This document shows, piece by piece, positions 1 through 13,563 of a DNA stretch of 64,000 bases. The DNA comes from Globodera rostochiensis. Taxonomy: Eukaryota; Nematoda; Chromadorea; Rhabditida; Heteroderidae. The position numbers and the translations under genes are program-made. Where the stretch lies: contig JAEVLN010000023.1 of NCBI GenBank assembly GCA_018350325.1, positions 187,001-251,000 on the forward strand, given 5' to 3'. Below the pieces are notes generated by a model. The model did not search any database. It saw only the letters and a program-made list of their open reading frames with translations, and was not told the DNA's origin. Positions within the stretch are counted from its first letter, which is position 1. Each line of letters begins with the position of its first letter.

Positions 1-467
1 AGCAAGCTGTAAAATCTAGTAAGTTAAATTTAATTTGATAATGTATTTTATGCTGGCTGATGTATTAATAGTTTTTAACAAAATTTGTTGAGTTAAAATA
101 TTTTAATTATAATATAACAGTAATAAGATATTTTTAATTATAATATAACAGTAATCTAAATACGTTCTTATTAAAAATAATTTCAATCAAAGCCTTTTTT
201 GATTATTAATTTTTTTTAAGTGTTTAGCATCTATGCAATAATTACTTCAACATCGGGCAGGTGCGACCGACCATATCGTTTGTCATCCCAAGTGTTTGTC
301 GTTTAATAAATACCCACGATTTTTTAAATTTAAATAAATAATTTAGTTTTACTTACTTTTACACATTAATCTATTGCCAACTGAACGCGTGTGTGATGTA
401 TAACGTACTAGTGTTGACGATTTCCATCGGTCGCAGCTTTGCCCGCCAGACTACGTGAAGCAATTTA

Positions 468-697
468 GATTTTTTCAATGTGTAATTACTATTTATTATT
501 TATTTATTTAAATGTTTTAAAAATTTTCACCAAAGTGTTTTTTTCAAATGAACCTTTAATGGATTTGTATTTAATTTTTAATCCCTTTCATCATGCATTG
601 AACGCCTTATTCTTTCTTAAGTGGATTGCCAGTTTCAAGTTGGATTTTTTCAATGTGTAAATTACTATTTATTATTTATTTATTTAAATGTTTTAAA
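468..697 (+). repeat. pair of ~54-bp direct repeats
   Basis: A segment starting GATTTTTTCAATGTGTAA and running through a TTTATTATTTATTTATTTAAATG-like tail appears at 468-521 and again at 643-697. The second copy has one extra A. The two copies lie 175 bp apart. They look like a local segmental duplication with unrelated sequence between them. The spacer contains a 60-codon open frame (478-660) that is composed largely of the repeat itself and is not a credible gene. Confidence 0.75.
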
Positions 698-3263
698 TTG
701 CGGATGTTAACCATTGTGGAGGCTTTTTTGTACAACATTGTTTGTTTTATTATTTATTTAATTTATCTAAAGTCGCATAAATGAAAATTTCTTAAGTGAG
801 AAAAATAACAATTGTTAATATTTTTAATGAATTATTTATTACGAACCGTCTGTCAAAATTTACATTTATTTAAATACAAATTATTTACTTTTCTCTTCGC
901 TTATTTAAATTTATTTTTGAGATTTTAGAGTAATATTGAAGTCTTTTATTATTCCAAACCAATTAATGAGTTATTTATTTTTTTGCCGATATCTAATTTT
1001 TTGCCCGTTTTTAATAAATATTTTAAAAATCAGCTTTTTATGCTGCTTCTAATTATTTATGAATTTTGCGGCGGCGTTCGTATCGAGGCAGTAGTTGAAA
1101 ATTTACTTTTATCTTCCTTGATACATTTAATTTTTTACATTTAATTTTAAAAATTTAACTTTATGAATTTGGTATTATTTATAAATGTTCAACCGCTCAA
1201 ATTTAAGATGCTTAAAATTGATTTTCTTTATTGGTAAATGCGCCCGAAAAACTTTTTCCTCTTTGTTATCAACTCACACCAATCGAAGCTGTCTTTGATT
1301 CACAATTTATGATCACCTTGATTCACAACATAGTGGATAGATAGTATTGGAAATCATTTGTCTGTCGCAGTCGGCACAAGACCATGTACGTGTTTAGCAT
1401 AGAGCGGCGTAATTCGCGTATAAATCGTTTTTTGTTTATAGTATTATTCTTTAATTATCATTTTATTTTAAATTGATGTAATTAACCAATATTAGTTCGC
1501 GTCAAAATTACATAGTTTTATATTTGATCCCTTTTTGATTTTATAGTGTATTTTGTGACAAAACATGTCTCAGTTTCATAAGATTTTGCGCTAAATCTTT
1601 TTATATTTAATTTGTAATATGTCGAGTCAAATTTGTTTACTTAATTATATCTGTTCAGAACGATTCACGTCGCAAACTAAAAAATTATAAAGAATTTGAA
1701 TAAGGAGAAGAAAGATTAAATTGTAGGTCGAAAATGAATGAATTAAAAATATCAAATCGATGAAAAATTACTAAACAAAAACTTTGAGAGGTTGGCAAGC
1801 AAGTTGACATCTATAAAATACTATTTTCCTATATGATTAAAATGATATTTAGAAAATAAATAAAAATGAGTATATAGCGAGATAAATGCAAAAACTAAAC
1901 TACCAAAATGTTAAACGAAAGAATCCATATAAAAGCCATTAGGTTTCCGACAATTTCAGGTCACTTAGATAATATTGAATGTTTATAAAATATACATTTA
2001 CGCAATTGCTACCGGTTCGTCTAAAGCGGTTCTTCCTTCTTGTTCGGCATTACGATGTATAAAAAAAAAAATTCATTCTCCGTGCCCCACGCCAATAGCT
2101 CTATTAATCAGGATCATTAGTTCAATCTCTCTGTTTAAATGCTATTATTATTCAATCTATACTAAAAATTATTTAGGGCGCGGTTGCGATCCAGAGAAAA
2201 ATTTTTTTGTTGGTTTAATAGCTTTTCTAAAATGCATAGTTTACTTATATTTTTAAATAAATATTTATCAAATAAAATAAAATTCCATTGCACACGCATT
2301 GTGTGTAATAATATGTAAATTTTAATTTTCATACAATTTTTGATATTTTTTCGTTATTTAAATATTGATGTGATAATTTTTTTTGTCATCATTGCTAAAA
2401 ATTAATTTATTTACAAAGAAAACAATGCATTTCTTATTTTTGAAAAACTCAAAAAATCGACTGACCATTATGTTCGTCAAATTACTTTGCGTTTCTCGCT
2501 AGAACTTCCATATCGCGTTTGCCTTGATCACATCCAATGGAATTTGTCTTGAAAGGTTTATTTTTTATAACATTATATCGCTTTAGACAACTATTGCAAT
2601 TAGAGAACGGCTACTAAACGGTAAAATTTATTGTTTCTGTTTAAATTTTTTAAAAGAATGTTGTAATACAAATTGTGTGGATCATCGCAACTGACGCCAG
2701 CTGATTCGCATTCAGCTGCTTTCTTTAACAGCCACATGTTTGAAGCTAGAATTTGTTACATTTCATTAATTAAAATATGAATTATTGTAAGAACATTTTT
2801 TTATTAATCGTTCGCACTCTTTTGTTAAAAGTATATTCATTCAGCTTGAAGTAAGGGGTTTTGTAAATTATATTTTGTCTTACTTTACACATTAATAATT
2901 TTATTTAATACTTTCGGAGGTTTTCTAATATTAATTTTTAGTTATGCTTTTAGAAAGCGGATTTCAGACAAATTAATTAAATTTATTTCAGCACCATTCC
3001 TTGAATTTTGTTAATATATGCCATTCTGCGAAGATGGTTAAAATTTATGAGTCCAGCAAGTTTTGCTTTTTTTTTAAGGATTTATTTGTCTACGCCTTTA
3101 TAATTTAATAGATGTAAAATGGGATTAATTCAAATTATTAATTTCAATTATGAAGCTAGATTTTTTGTACTTAATGAAAGCAACCAAAAATAAGTCAACT
3201 GGTTTTAAAATTAAAATCTCTGATTATATCAATTTTATTAAAAACATTCTTTCCGTGACCTCC

Positions 3264-3362
3264 TTATGCAATGTTTCCTGACCACCAATAAATAAATTGC
3301 ATTGTTGTGTCAAGTGGTAGCTTTGATGGATCAAGCCAGTTTTCTGTTCGCACTCCTTTTGG
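3264..3362 (-). pseudogene. ISXO2/Merlin-type transposase fragment (partial)
   Basis: Read on the - strand, this 32-codon frame begins PKGVRTENWLDPSKLPLD and continues through FIYWWSGN to a TAA. The order Arg-x-x-x-Trp-Leu/Phe, Ser-Lys-Leu-x-Leu, then an aliphatic-Tyr-Trp-Trp/Ser helix, is what I recall from the segment just after the zinc ribbon in ISXO2/Merlin (IS1595-like) DDE transposases. The frame is open upstream to about 3401. Possible earlier pieces lie on the same strand: a frame starting MAKVAYSRQRCNK near 3760, and a Cys-containing patch (LRCHRYEY) near 3450. No DDE catalytic block was recognised downstream, and the frame stops soon after the helix, so this is a decayed copy or one exon. 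Identification is by motif memory only. Confidence 0.4.
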
Positions 3363-6361
3363 CTTTTTATTTATGTCATGTTGAGAATAATTATATTAAG
3401 AAAAATTGTTGCTCGGAGTATCATCTGGTATTCGTACCGGTGGCATCGAAGTGGAACTGAGCATCAATTACAATTTACATATTATAAATGATTTTATTTT
3501 CACTTTATTTCAAAATGCAATTTTTGTGTCCATTTATGTTTTCAATTTACTTTATATTATTTATTAATTTTTGAATAAAGAGTTATTTTGTTTGTAAAAT
3601 CTTATCTAGCAAAAATCAGAGCTTTTTAACTTTTCTCGAAATTTTATATTTTTCCATAACTTGAATTGTATATATATATTACATAAAATTAGCTCACCAT
3701 GACGACCTAGGAGGATTTGTTTATTGCATCTTTGCCTTGAGTAAGCAACTTTAGCCATGCTAAAAATGTTTTAATATAAATGATCTCACCATAGGCTCTT
3801 TTTATATGTTTATCATTTTTTATTTACTTTTTAATTGGAGAATTTCTTTATAGCAATATTTTTTGGTGTATATTGAATTTGTTTAATTGATTCAATTAAT
3901 AATTTGTTAATTATAGATGGTAATGCCCAAACTTAGGTTGAATGAAAATTTGAATGAATTTATTTTTATAAAATATTTGGGGCATTGCTCGTGTACATGA
4001 ACTTTCAAGACTTATTTGCAATTCATTATGAATAAAGACAATGTGTCTTACTATTATAATTTGACTATTATTTTATTGACTATAACTTCATACTATTTTT
4101 CGATATTTACATAGATTACTCATTATATTATTCAATATAAAAATTTTATGTTTTGTAATTTTTATGCAGTTATTGTAGCAGAAGACAAATTAATGCACTT
4201 ATCAGCAGTAAAATGTTCATGCCGAATATGTGCGTTGTTTTAGATATTATTTTTAGAAAAGAAATTAGTTATGTTGATTTTAAATAAATAATCGGCGTAT
4301 TTTTTAAATTATTTTTGTAATTTTCAATATCAAATGAATGCAATTAGTTCTAATTTAATTGGATATCAAAACATGGTTTAGTATATATTTTGTTGACTTT
4401 GTCAGAAGGTGTACAAAGGTATAAATTTGTTCAATTGTTTTTGGGTTTAAAAATCCATGGGGCGTCAGTAAAGTTGGTTTGTCAACAACATAAACACGAA
4501 TTTATAAGGGGCTTATTTATTTATAATTGAATTTTTTAACATTTATAACATTTTTTAAATGCAAGTATCCAATTAGAGGTTTTTTTTCATTGAAACCCAC
4601 AATAAAAATCATTTAATTTGAACACAGATTTATTTTTAAATTGTGTTTTATGTTTTCGATCATTTATGAACTATTGTTCCAATGTCCTTTGTTAATTTGT
4701 CCGTGACTTCAATGTAAATTATACTTGCTCCTCCTTAAATAAATGCATATACTATAACTCATCACCGTTTTGAATTTTTTCTAAAAAATAAATCGATTTA
4801 TTATATTCATGAATTGTTGTTTAATGTAATTGAGATAAAATAATGAAGCTAAGTTAAAATTTTATGTTTTATTTTTAATAAACTATGATGGTTATTAAGA
4901 GTAATTAATTTATTCGTTGAAAATTATTGTCTTAGGTTTATCATTGTAAAAAAAGCTCATTTCGGTATGACAAATCGTTAAAACAAATTATTATGTTTAT
5001 TTTATGCGCATGATTAACCACATATGACAATTGCGTGCTCTAAAAACTTTCTCCTTTTCTACATTAAATAATATCTTAATTTTTATTATTGCCTCGTAAT
5101 TAAAGGATCTACTAATTTTCACATTGTCCTTTATATTATTTAATTATTATATCTTTTCCGCCGTCGCCATCAATCTGAAATTCTCAGTATTTTTTATTTT
5201 AAACTAGGTAATGGGTATCTTTAAAAATACAGCCCGATGAGAATACTTATTCATTAACTGGTTGGTCACTTTAATGTCATTGTTATATTTGTTTAATCAT
5301 TATCATGATAGAATGATTAAATTATATTATTATTAATATTTGAGTAAATAAGAATTTATTATAAATGCTCCATCCATACATAAATAAACATCACCATACG
5401 AACCACATAAATCCTTCAAATTTTTGGTTGATAAAAATAAAGGCATGCTGTTTATGGTTTATTTTTACATTTTTTATCAATGTTGATGAATTACAATAGT
5501 ATATTTTATTACGAATTAATTCTGAAAACGAAAATTTATGTTCTGCTGTTGATTTATCTTAATATTTTTATACCTTTTTTCGAGTTATTGTAGAACGATT
5601 TCATAAGTCAAATATGATTATTGCAATTTACACTACAATTGTTTACATTTGTTGGAAATCAGTAATTTTTCAGTTTTTTTAAATTCTTGCTTCTCAGTAC
5701 AATTATTTCTTAATCAAATGGTTTCACGATCAAAGCGCGTGCTTTCCTAAACTCTAAAGCTTTTTGAACAAAACCGAAGGAATCAATTAAATTTTAAAAT
5801 TCATAAAAACTAAAGAAAATTTTTACAGATTCTCACACATCTATGCTTTAGAAGAAGATGATGAGAATGAAATGTTTGCTTAAAAATTGGTCGGCCGCGT
5901 AACTTGTTCAATTGATTTAAACAGAATTGAGAATTAATTGATAAAATCCATCCAACAACTGCGTATCGACTAAGATTTTAGTCCGAAATATTATATACCT
6001 AGTTATTTTAATAAATAATTTTATTTTCCTATTAATATAAAGAATATTGCAGTGTATAGCTTAAGTTTTTAGGTTTAATATTGATTAGTAATAATTTAAA
6101 AAAACTAAAAAATTTATTTATACAAACAAAGAACAAAAAAATTTGATTGTTCGACCACGTCGTTTAAGTAGACGATTCAAGACATCATGAGAAAGCAAAT
6201 ATTAAAAATAAAACAAAAAAATAACTGGTAAATGATGTGGAATGAGCAGCATTTTTTATTTAATTTTAATCTATTCTTGAAGATTAGCATGTGACGAGCA
6301 GAAACAAAAATCTTCAACTTGAATTTTACCATTGCCTATGTTTATTATACCGGATTTTCTA

Positions 6362-7340
6362 AGATGACGTCGATTATTTTATTTAAATTTAAAATAAATG
6401 CACATATTATGAAGTGCTGTAATAAATTAAGCAATGATTTAAAATAAAAGAGATTAAATGAAACATGCCATAGAAATATTAGATAATTAAATATTTAATT
6501 TATATATTATAAATACAAATCTTAAGTGTATTATGGAAAGGGAATATTAAAAGTGGTTATACATATACAACTCGACATTAGCCCGGAGGCCCGTACACCA
6601 ATAATATTAAATGCGACAGCTTTTGACAAGAAGATAATTTGAACCCCCTGTTTGATGAACCATCTGCGCAAAACTAGTTTAGACGGGAAACTTAATTTAT
6701 TACTAGTTTGACTAAAATAACATTTAAAATCCTATTTAAAACAATTGCAAATTTATTAACCAATATAAAATAAATAAATTTAATTGACAGATTGCTGCTT
6801 TTTAAAACCAATCTAACTAAAAAAATACGTATGAAAATGTAAATAAGATTTTTGTTAAAAACAAATAAAAGCAAAATATTCTACTTTAATCACAACAAAA
6901 ACCCGATTACGTGAGCAGGTGCCAGACTTCTTATTTTGTTAACTTATTTTTAGCTTTTATTTTAATTTTCAATTTCTCGATTTTGAAATTACTGAAGTTT
7001 TTTTCAACAAGAAAGGGTTAGCTATTTAATTTATTAATAGCGGTTAACAAATATAAATATAAAATGTATTTGAGAAGAATAATAGTAATTGGGAAAATAA
7101 TATTATTATTATTGTAAATTATCGCTCCATTTTAAGCTCAAAATCAAATAATTCGTGTGTGTCGAAACTGTTCTTGTTTTTTAAATTTTATGTTATCGTA
7201 TATTTTAACATTTTAGAAAGAATCAGCGCTAGGAAAAGACAGATTCAACTATCATTTTTCATTTATTGTTAAAATCTTTTGTAAATTTGTGTTTAATTCA
7301 TTAAATAATTAATAGTAAATTAAGTGTGTGACCCATTTGC
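6362..7340 (+). repeat. left arm of a large inverted repeat
   Basis: This arm is the reverse complement of 11167-12220. The inner end is sharp: it ends GTGTGTGACCCATTTGC here and begins GCAAATGGGTCACACAC in the partner. The central part is close to identical, including a 60-codon frame (6692-6874 on -, 11712-11894 on +) whose translations are the same. That agreement reflects the repeat and does not indicate coding. Divergence and small indels increase towards the outer end near 6362-6480. The right arm is longer, mainly because of one 80-bp insertion. Confidence 0.92.
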
Positions 7341-10300
7341 TTCGAGATATTATTTTTAGCGAATGCATTGGCAAGCGGAGTTTAAATCATTTAAATTTTA
7401 CTATGTTTTTAATATTAATTAAAATCTCTCCACGGGCCGTACACTTTGTGTACTGTTTTTATGATTTCCTCCCTGCTTTTTTATGCTTTCCCAGCGTAGG
7501 GTTAGTTCGTTCCATCACATCAATCGTTTTTTTGTGGGGTCTTTCATACTTTATTTTTTGGTATAAAAAAATAGGCTTTGTATTTAACTATAAATTCTAT
7601 TAATCGATTTATTGTGAGTTGAAATAATTATATTATTAATGAATTTTTTATTTTGTAATTTACATATTTAAACCTTCAATTTATTTTTATAAGGGCAAGA
7701 TTTTTTAATTACTTATTTATTCATCGCAATTTTGTGATTCCTTTATTCAGTAGATAGGCCCCTGCACTTGTTGCATGAACATCTTCAATTTACTAAAACA
7801 GTCGAACAAAAAATTCATTTATATATAAACAGAAGTTTATAAGTATATATAGTGCGATCCAACTTTTTTCCTTGTGTTGAGTTCAATTTTTTTACATAAT
7901 GCCATATATGGTTTTACTTAATAGTTTTTGCACAGACAATGTTAGATATTTAATTTTTTTTTATACATTAGCAGCCATCAATTAATAGTATTTTTTAATA
8001 TTTCTTTTTTGTAAGAGTTTTATTGTACAATTTTAGAGTTCTTTATTTTATTAATTAAAAGTTATAAATTTTTATAACCCGTGTTGTTACATAATCGGGA
8101 GGACCTCTGTATTTCAATGAATTTATTCAATAATTTTGATTTTGTGCTCATTCCATTAGCGAATCAATTTTGCATTAATGAGGAATATGCGTTTTTGTGT
8201 CAGCGCGCGGGACCTCTTATTTGTAGTGATTTTTAATTATGATTAGCAATGGGTTTTTTTTGAGAAATTTATTCTAGAAAACTTGCACAAAACAATAAAA
8301 GCTTAAATCAAATGATCGTTATATCTTTCAATATTAGATAACAATTAAAGAACACACAGTAAAACATAAAAAAAGCTTTTAAGTTCGAAATGTCAATTAA
8401 AATTGCACTCTGCCCGTCATCGCCACTCCAAAGTCGGGAGAGGACATCTTCAGCTTGCCAAATGGCAACAAGGCGTATTAGGGTAATTAGAAAATACGAA
8501 TTTTTAGGGATACTAAAAGTTTGTATATAAATATTAAATTTAATTTAAATATATTGAAAATCATATAACCTTTTACGGTTCATTTTTGTAAAAGTGACCA
8601 AATTAATTTTTTCAATTAAATCATTTAAAATTATATTACTAATCAAAGTTGGCAAACCCAAACCGACATGCAGTTTAAAGATGGGATTATTTTATAATTA
8701 AAAATAGACAGAAATTTATAAGCTGAGAGTTGTGTTACGAAAAGTTCCCTAAATTGGGAAATTAGTAGTTTGAAAATGTTTTTAAAAAATGTTGAAGACC
8801 ATATTAATAAAGTCCAATTAAATTAAATAAAAAACACAATTCAACATGTATAATTATTAAACAAAAGGTTAGTAAAAAAATATTAAATAGCAATTAAATT
8901 TTGTTTATTTAAATAACAAAGTAAAAATTAATACCAAGCATTTAGATTATGATAAAAAAATGTATAAATAATCATCTAACATTTTTTTCGCCGATGGGTA
9001 TTTGCCGATACAGGGGAAAATTTTTTGTTATTAATAAATGAAAAATGAGACTTTGTAAAATCAACATCAAAACTAATAACTAATTATACAAACATTACAC
9101 TTCGTGACCCTGAATTAATTTATTGTAAATTTTTTTTTAAAAAAAAGATAGGCAGAAAATTTTATATGTCTAAAAATGATAAGCAACTGCTGCTAAAGGA
9201 TTAAAATTCAAAACAAAATTTAAAAAATGCGTTACTTCAAAAACGAATCGAAAAGCAACGAAAATTACCAAATCGTTATCTTTACAATGGTTCTAAGACA
9301 GTTGTATCAATTAATTTGTAAACATTTATATCATTTAAACAATCTAAACCTTACTATGTTTGCTAAATAATTGTAAATGTAAATTAATTTAATTATAATT
9401 TCTTTTATAAAATATAAATATTGAATAATTTAGCCAAAGAAATGTTTGGATTTAGGCAATGACTCAGCGATGTGGGATTATTCATCCTTTAATAAATAGT
9501 AATATTGTCTTCATCTTTTTAAATTTATAACAAAAATATTATGTTTTTTGATGAGATTTTAGAAAATTGTATCATCTTTTGTACAATTATAATTTAAGGT
9601 CAATGTAATTGATTACATATTTATTTACAAAATTGTGTTGTTTTTATTAAATTTTTATGAAATGAAGAAGTAAAAATTTAATTTTTTTTATAATTTATCT
9701 TATTTTACATCGTCCGACTTGTATAATCGTTATTGTTCCAATTAAAGCATTCGCCGATTTTTAATTTTGTTGTGTTATTTTTGCATCTTCAAATTGTATG
9801 TAGAGGATTAATAAATTTCTATTAAAAAAGCCATACATGCTGCTGCTCGTCAAATTGTATGTATGGCCATGCTTCAATAAAAAAACATCATTTGTGAGTT
9901 TTGGTTATTCGATCGTACAGACTCAATGCCTTTGTATTTTTGATTTTATTATGGTTTTATATAATACAAAATATTTTAATTTACAGGGTGACACAAAAGT
10001 CCTGCACCACTTTTGAAATTTATTTACTCATGTAAATCTTAACCAAATTTTATGATTTTATACTCATTGTAATTGAATTGAATGAAATCTCTTTGAGTAA
10101 AAAAAAAATAAAGCTCCAAAAGGCTTTTTTTATTTTTAACATAAATACCCAATGAATAAAGTTAAAACCAAATTTAAATATTAATATAATTGTTTTAATT
10201 ATATTTTTAAAATTTAAATTTAAAACGTATAATAATTCTGCAGCTGCAGCTAATAAATTGCATTGATTGCCCGTAAAATTTTTAGTCTTAAATTTAATAA

Positions 10301-11166
10301 TTTGAGTCATTTTAGCATATTAAAAAATTTAGACAATTTTTGTCTAAACCTAAACATTTATATTGCTTAGCTTTTAGATTAAATAAAAATGAATCAGTGA
10401 CCTCTTGTCAAGGCAGCTCATTAACTGGCGCGGAGTTGGTGTCCAGTTCTCCCATTTTCAAACCAATTCAATAGTTCATATTTAATTAATAACAAACTCA
10501 ATTAATCTTTTGTTTCGTATACATACAATGGTATTAAAATTATAACCGAGGTTTCAATGAAGTATATGATTAAATTTAAATAAAAATTTTTAATACTCAA
10601 GTTGTAATTAACCCAATTAAATTTTGCTATTTAAAAAAGTAGTAAAAACTTTTTTTCCAATGCAATTTTGAATTCGCATGAAATTTGTTTGAAATCGTTA
10701 AACATTTTTGTTCAAATAAAAGAAATCAGTTTACACTTTATAGAATTATTTACTGTTTTGGTTGTAAGTTTTCTGGTAAGCAATTTAATGGCATATATAA
10801 TTTTTATAAAATACACATTTATTGGTAAAGGCTTCAGTATTTTAACAATACTTGAATCAAGGCAATTGCCGGAGGCGGACAAACATAAAAAATAATCAAA
10901 ATACAAATAATAAGTAAGCGCCAAACAAAACGAATTTTATGCACATTTTCAATGAAGCAAATTTATGAAAAATTTAGAATTTATTTTTTATTTTTCATCA
11001 TAAAATAAATAATTAAGGCTGTGTCAGTGCCACGCTTTAAATGTGAGTTATAAACAAATGAACGTTATAATATATCAAAAAGTGCTTGAAATAAGTAAAT
11101 ATTCAAGATTAAAAATTACGTAAATAAAAGGCTTTAAGACTGCAGCTTCGGCATAACGTGCATAGT
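7341..11166. other. spacer between inverted-repeat arms, no gene recognised
   Basis: This 3.8-kb spacer shows no transposase or other recognisable protein. GC islands lie near 7420-7530, 8155-8220, 8395-8475, 10380-10460 and 10850-10885. The 8395-8475 island is open in two + frames and one - frame at once, which shows why openness alone is not evidence here. The + strand is T-rich to about 8280, A-rich to 9470, T-rich to 10030, then A-rich. A short direct repeat (CAAATTGTATGTA-like) occurs near 9790 and 9850, beside a GCCATACAT / ATGTATGGC inverted pair. Confidence 0.5.
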
Positions 11167-12220
11167 GCAAATGGGTCACACACTTAATTTACTATTAATT
11201 ATTTAATGAATTAAACACAAATTTACAAAAGATTTTAACAATAAATGAAAAATGATAGTTGAATCTGTCTTTTCCTAGCGCTGATTCTTTCTAAAATGTT
11301 AAAATATACGAGGCAGCAGATTTTACGTTCGGCACAGTACATCGGCTGACGTGCCGATTAGTATGCCATAATTTTTAAACTCCAAAAAACTAACATAAAA
11401 TTTAAAAAACAAGAACAGTTTCGACACACACGAATTATTTGATTTTGAGCTTAAAATGGAGCGATAATTTACAATAATAATAATATTATTTTCCCAATTA
11501 CTATTATTCTTCTCAAATACATTTTATATTTATATTTGTTAACCGCTATTAATAAATTAAATAGCTAACCCTTTCTTGTTGAAAAAAACTTCAGTAATTT
11601 CAAAATCGAGAAATTGAAAATTAAAATAAAAGCTAAAAATAAGTTAACAAAATAAGAAGTCTGGCACCTGCTCACGTAATCGGGTTTTTGTTGTGATTAA
11701 AGTAGAATATTTTGCTTTTATTTGTTTTTAACAAAAATCTTATTTACATTTTCATACGTATTTTTTTAGTTAGATTGGTTTTAAAAAGCAGCAATCTGTC
11801 AATTAAATTTATTTATTTTATATTGGTTAATAAATTTGCAATTGTTTTAAATAGGATTTTAAATGTTATTTTAGTCAAACTAGTAATAAATTAAGTTTCC
11901 CGTCTAAACTAGTTTTGCGCAGATGGTTCATCAAACAGGGGGTTCAAATTATCTTCTTGTCAAAAGCTGTCGCATTTAATATTATTGGTGTACGGGCCTC
12001 CGGGCTAATGTCGAGTTGTATATGTATAACCACTTTTAATATTCCCTTTCCATAATACACTTAAGATTTGTATTTATAATATATAAAATTTACATATTTA
12101 ATTATCTACTATTTCTATGGCATGTTTCATTTAATCTCTTTTATTTTAAATCATTGTTTAATTTATTACAGCACTTCATGTGAATTTATTTTAAATTGAA
12201 TTAAATCATCAACGTCATCT
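11167..12220 (-). repeat. right arm of the large inverted repeat
   Basis: Reverse complement of 6362-7340, with the spacer 7341-11166 between the arms. The arms are near-identical over the central several hundred bases, so the inversion is fairly young or is kept homogeneous by gene conversion. This arm alone carries an extra segment of about 80 bp (11311-11390). The outer 100-150 bp are more divergent than the centre. No target-site duplication or terminal motif was seen at the outer ends, so a classical transposon is not supported. Confidence 0.92.
11311..11390. other. 80-bp GC-rich insertion present in only one inverted-repeat arm
   Basis: In the left arm the sequence reads ...ATATACG then ATAACATAAAAT. 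In this arm ATATACG is followed by about 80 bp beginning AGGCAGCAGATTTTACGTTC before CTAACATAAAAT resumes. The insert is clearly richer in GC than its surroundings and contains a CGGCAC...GTGCCG inverted pair. It is open in one + frame and two - frames. Whether it was gained here or lost from the other arm cannot be told from one sequence. Confidence 0.75.
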
Positions 12221-12756
12221 CTTCGTTTTGTTAGCTGATGCATTTAATTAACTGTATTTTGTATTGTCGTACAATACATTGTTAAATACAGAAGAATACA
12301 ATTGCAAAAAGTTGCCATATTCGAATTGGCAAAAGACTAGAAATCAACCGCTCATATATATTATTTTTTATTTTTAGAAATGATTTTACGTTAAATTAAA
12401 AGTAATTGTAAAATTTTTTTATTGACTTATATTTGATAAGTATGTCATTTTCTTCGCTTTTATAGTCTCTATTTTAATATTAATTTGATCTCGCGCCAAA
12501 ACTTTAACGTACACCCTCTGTCTAGCAACTGCTCCCGTAGCGGCCCCATGTTAGTCCTTGGGCTCCCCATACTGGAATGTGGACCCAGTCGTGGTAAACG
12601 GGCTATTTTTCGTTTTATATGGTTTTAATTATTTTGTATTATTATATGTTTTAGTAACCTTGATAAATAATTGGATTTTATTTTGTATATTTTGTTTTAT
12701 TTTGTTGTTATGTCATATTTGTTCTTTTAATAATGATAATTTTCTCTAAATTTCTA

Positions 12757-13153
12757 TTGATTGATTTGATTTGCAAGAGTTATTAAAGAAAATATAAGCT
12801 TTTTAGTAAATTTAGTTATCAAGTTATTGTTGCAAAATAATTTAGTTTAAATCTTTTATGAACCAATTGCTCAACACTATTAATTTTTTCTTCATTTTAA
12901 ATGTCTCGCTGGTAGATCTCGGCAGCTTTTTCCAGCCAACTAGAAATTTCGATAGAAAATAAGAAGCAAATCCAGCATAGTCTTTTATTTTATACAAATA
13001 ATTTTGTGTTAAAACATTTGTTATCTTTTCATATTGGTAATTTATAAATCATTTTTAAAGTTTTTAGCTGTTTAAATAAAATTTTTTTATTAATAAATTA
13101 GCTTAGATTTAATTATTTATATAAAAATATTTATGCAAATGATATGTTTAAAT
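12757..13153 (+). repeat. dispersed repeat R2, copy 1
   Basis: This segment matches the reverse complement of 52185-52556 over its whole length, with scattered substitutions and small indels (roughly four-fifths identical by eye). Shared landmarks include GAGTTATTAAAGAAA, AAATGTCTCG, AGATCTCGGCA/AGATATCTCGGCA and GATATGTTTAAAT. Two diverged copies in opposite orientation 39 kb apart indicate an old interspersed family. No coding frame is conserved between the copies. Confidence 0.85.
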
Positions 13154-13563
13154 TAATAATGAGTTTATTTTTTGATAACCAATAATTTTTTATTCTTAAG
13201 CAAATAAATTAATTTTTTAAAACAGCGACTTTTAACTTCTTATGGAAATAACTTTTTCACGACTCTCTAATTGTTTAGATTGGCTTAGCTCTTAAAAGCC
13301 CAAAATTTTTAAATAATAATTTTTGTTTGATTTGAAAAATCGTTAATTTTAGTCCGTAATTAAAATTCCAGAATTAGCCGAATTTCAAAATTAACCGTAA
13401 CATATGACTCGATGATGCATTTCCTTCCAATCTGTCTTTGTTTGTAACAAATCAATGTTTTCTAAAACTTTTTGATGAAATCATTATCAAAACAAATGTT
13501 CATTTAATTTCTTTAATAATATTGAATTTTTAAATTATTATATGTAAACTTGTTATCTTATTG

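Larger units (their letters stand above)
1..6361. other. AT-rich non-coding stretch with scattered GC islands
   Basis: No convincing gene model was found apart from a transposase-like fragment at 3264-3362. The + strand is T-rich for most of this stretch and turns A-rich from about 5750. Short islands of higher GC lie near 244-300, 430-460, 1070-1100, 1290-1400, 2010-2100, 2460-2580 and 2680-2760. Those at 2495-2580 and 2690-2745 can be read on the - strand as 20-25-codon open frames with possible AG/GT edges (for example the peptide SNMWLLKKAAECE). They have no recognisable domain and could be chance. Confidence 0.5.

Noticed and set aside
1975..2256. 93-codon + strand frame
   Set aside because: Biased AT-rich translation crossing a GC island that is equally open on the other strand, with no motif or splice support.
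3240..3260. Continuation of the transposase frame in another register (LHKEVTERM)
   Set aside because: It needs an unsupported frameshift directly after the helix and has no recognisable catalytic motif.
6692..6874. 60-codon frame identical to one at 11712-11894, as if a conserved protein
   Set aside because: Identity comes from the inverted repeat as a whole. The peptide is low-complexity Ile/Leu/Phe/Lys translation of AT-rich DNA.
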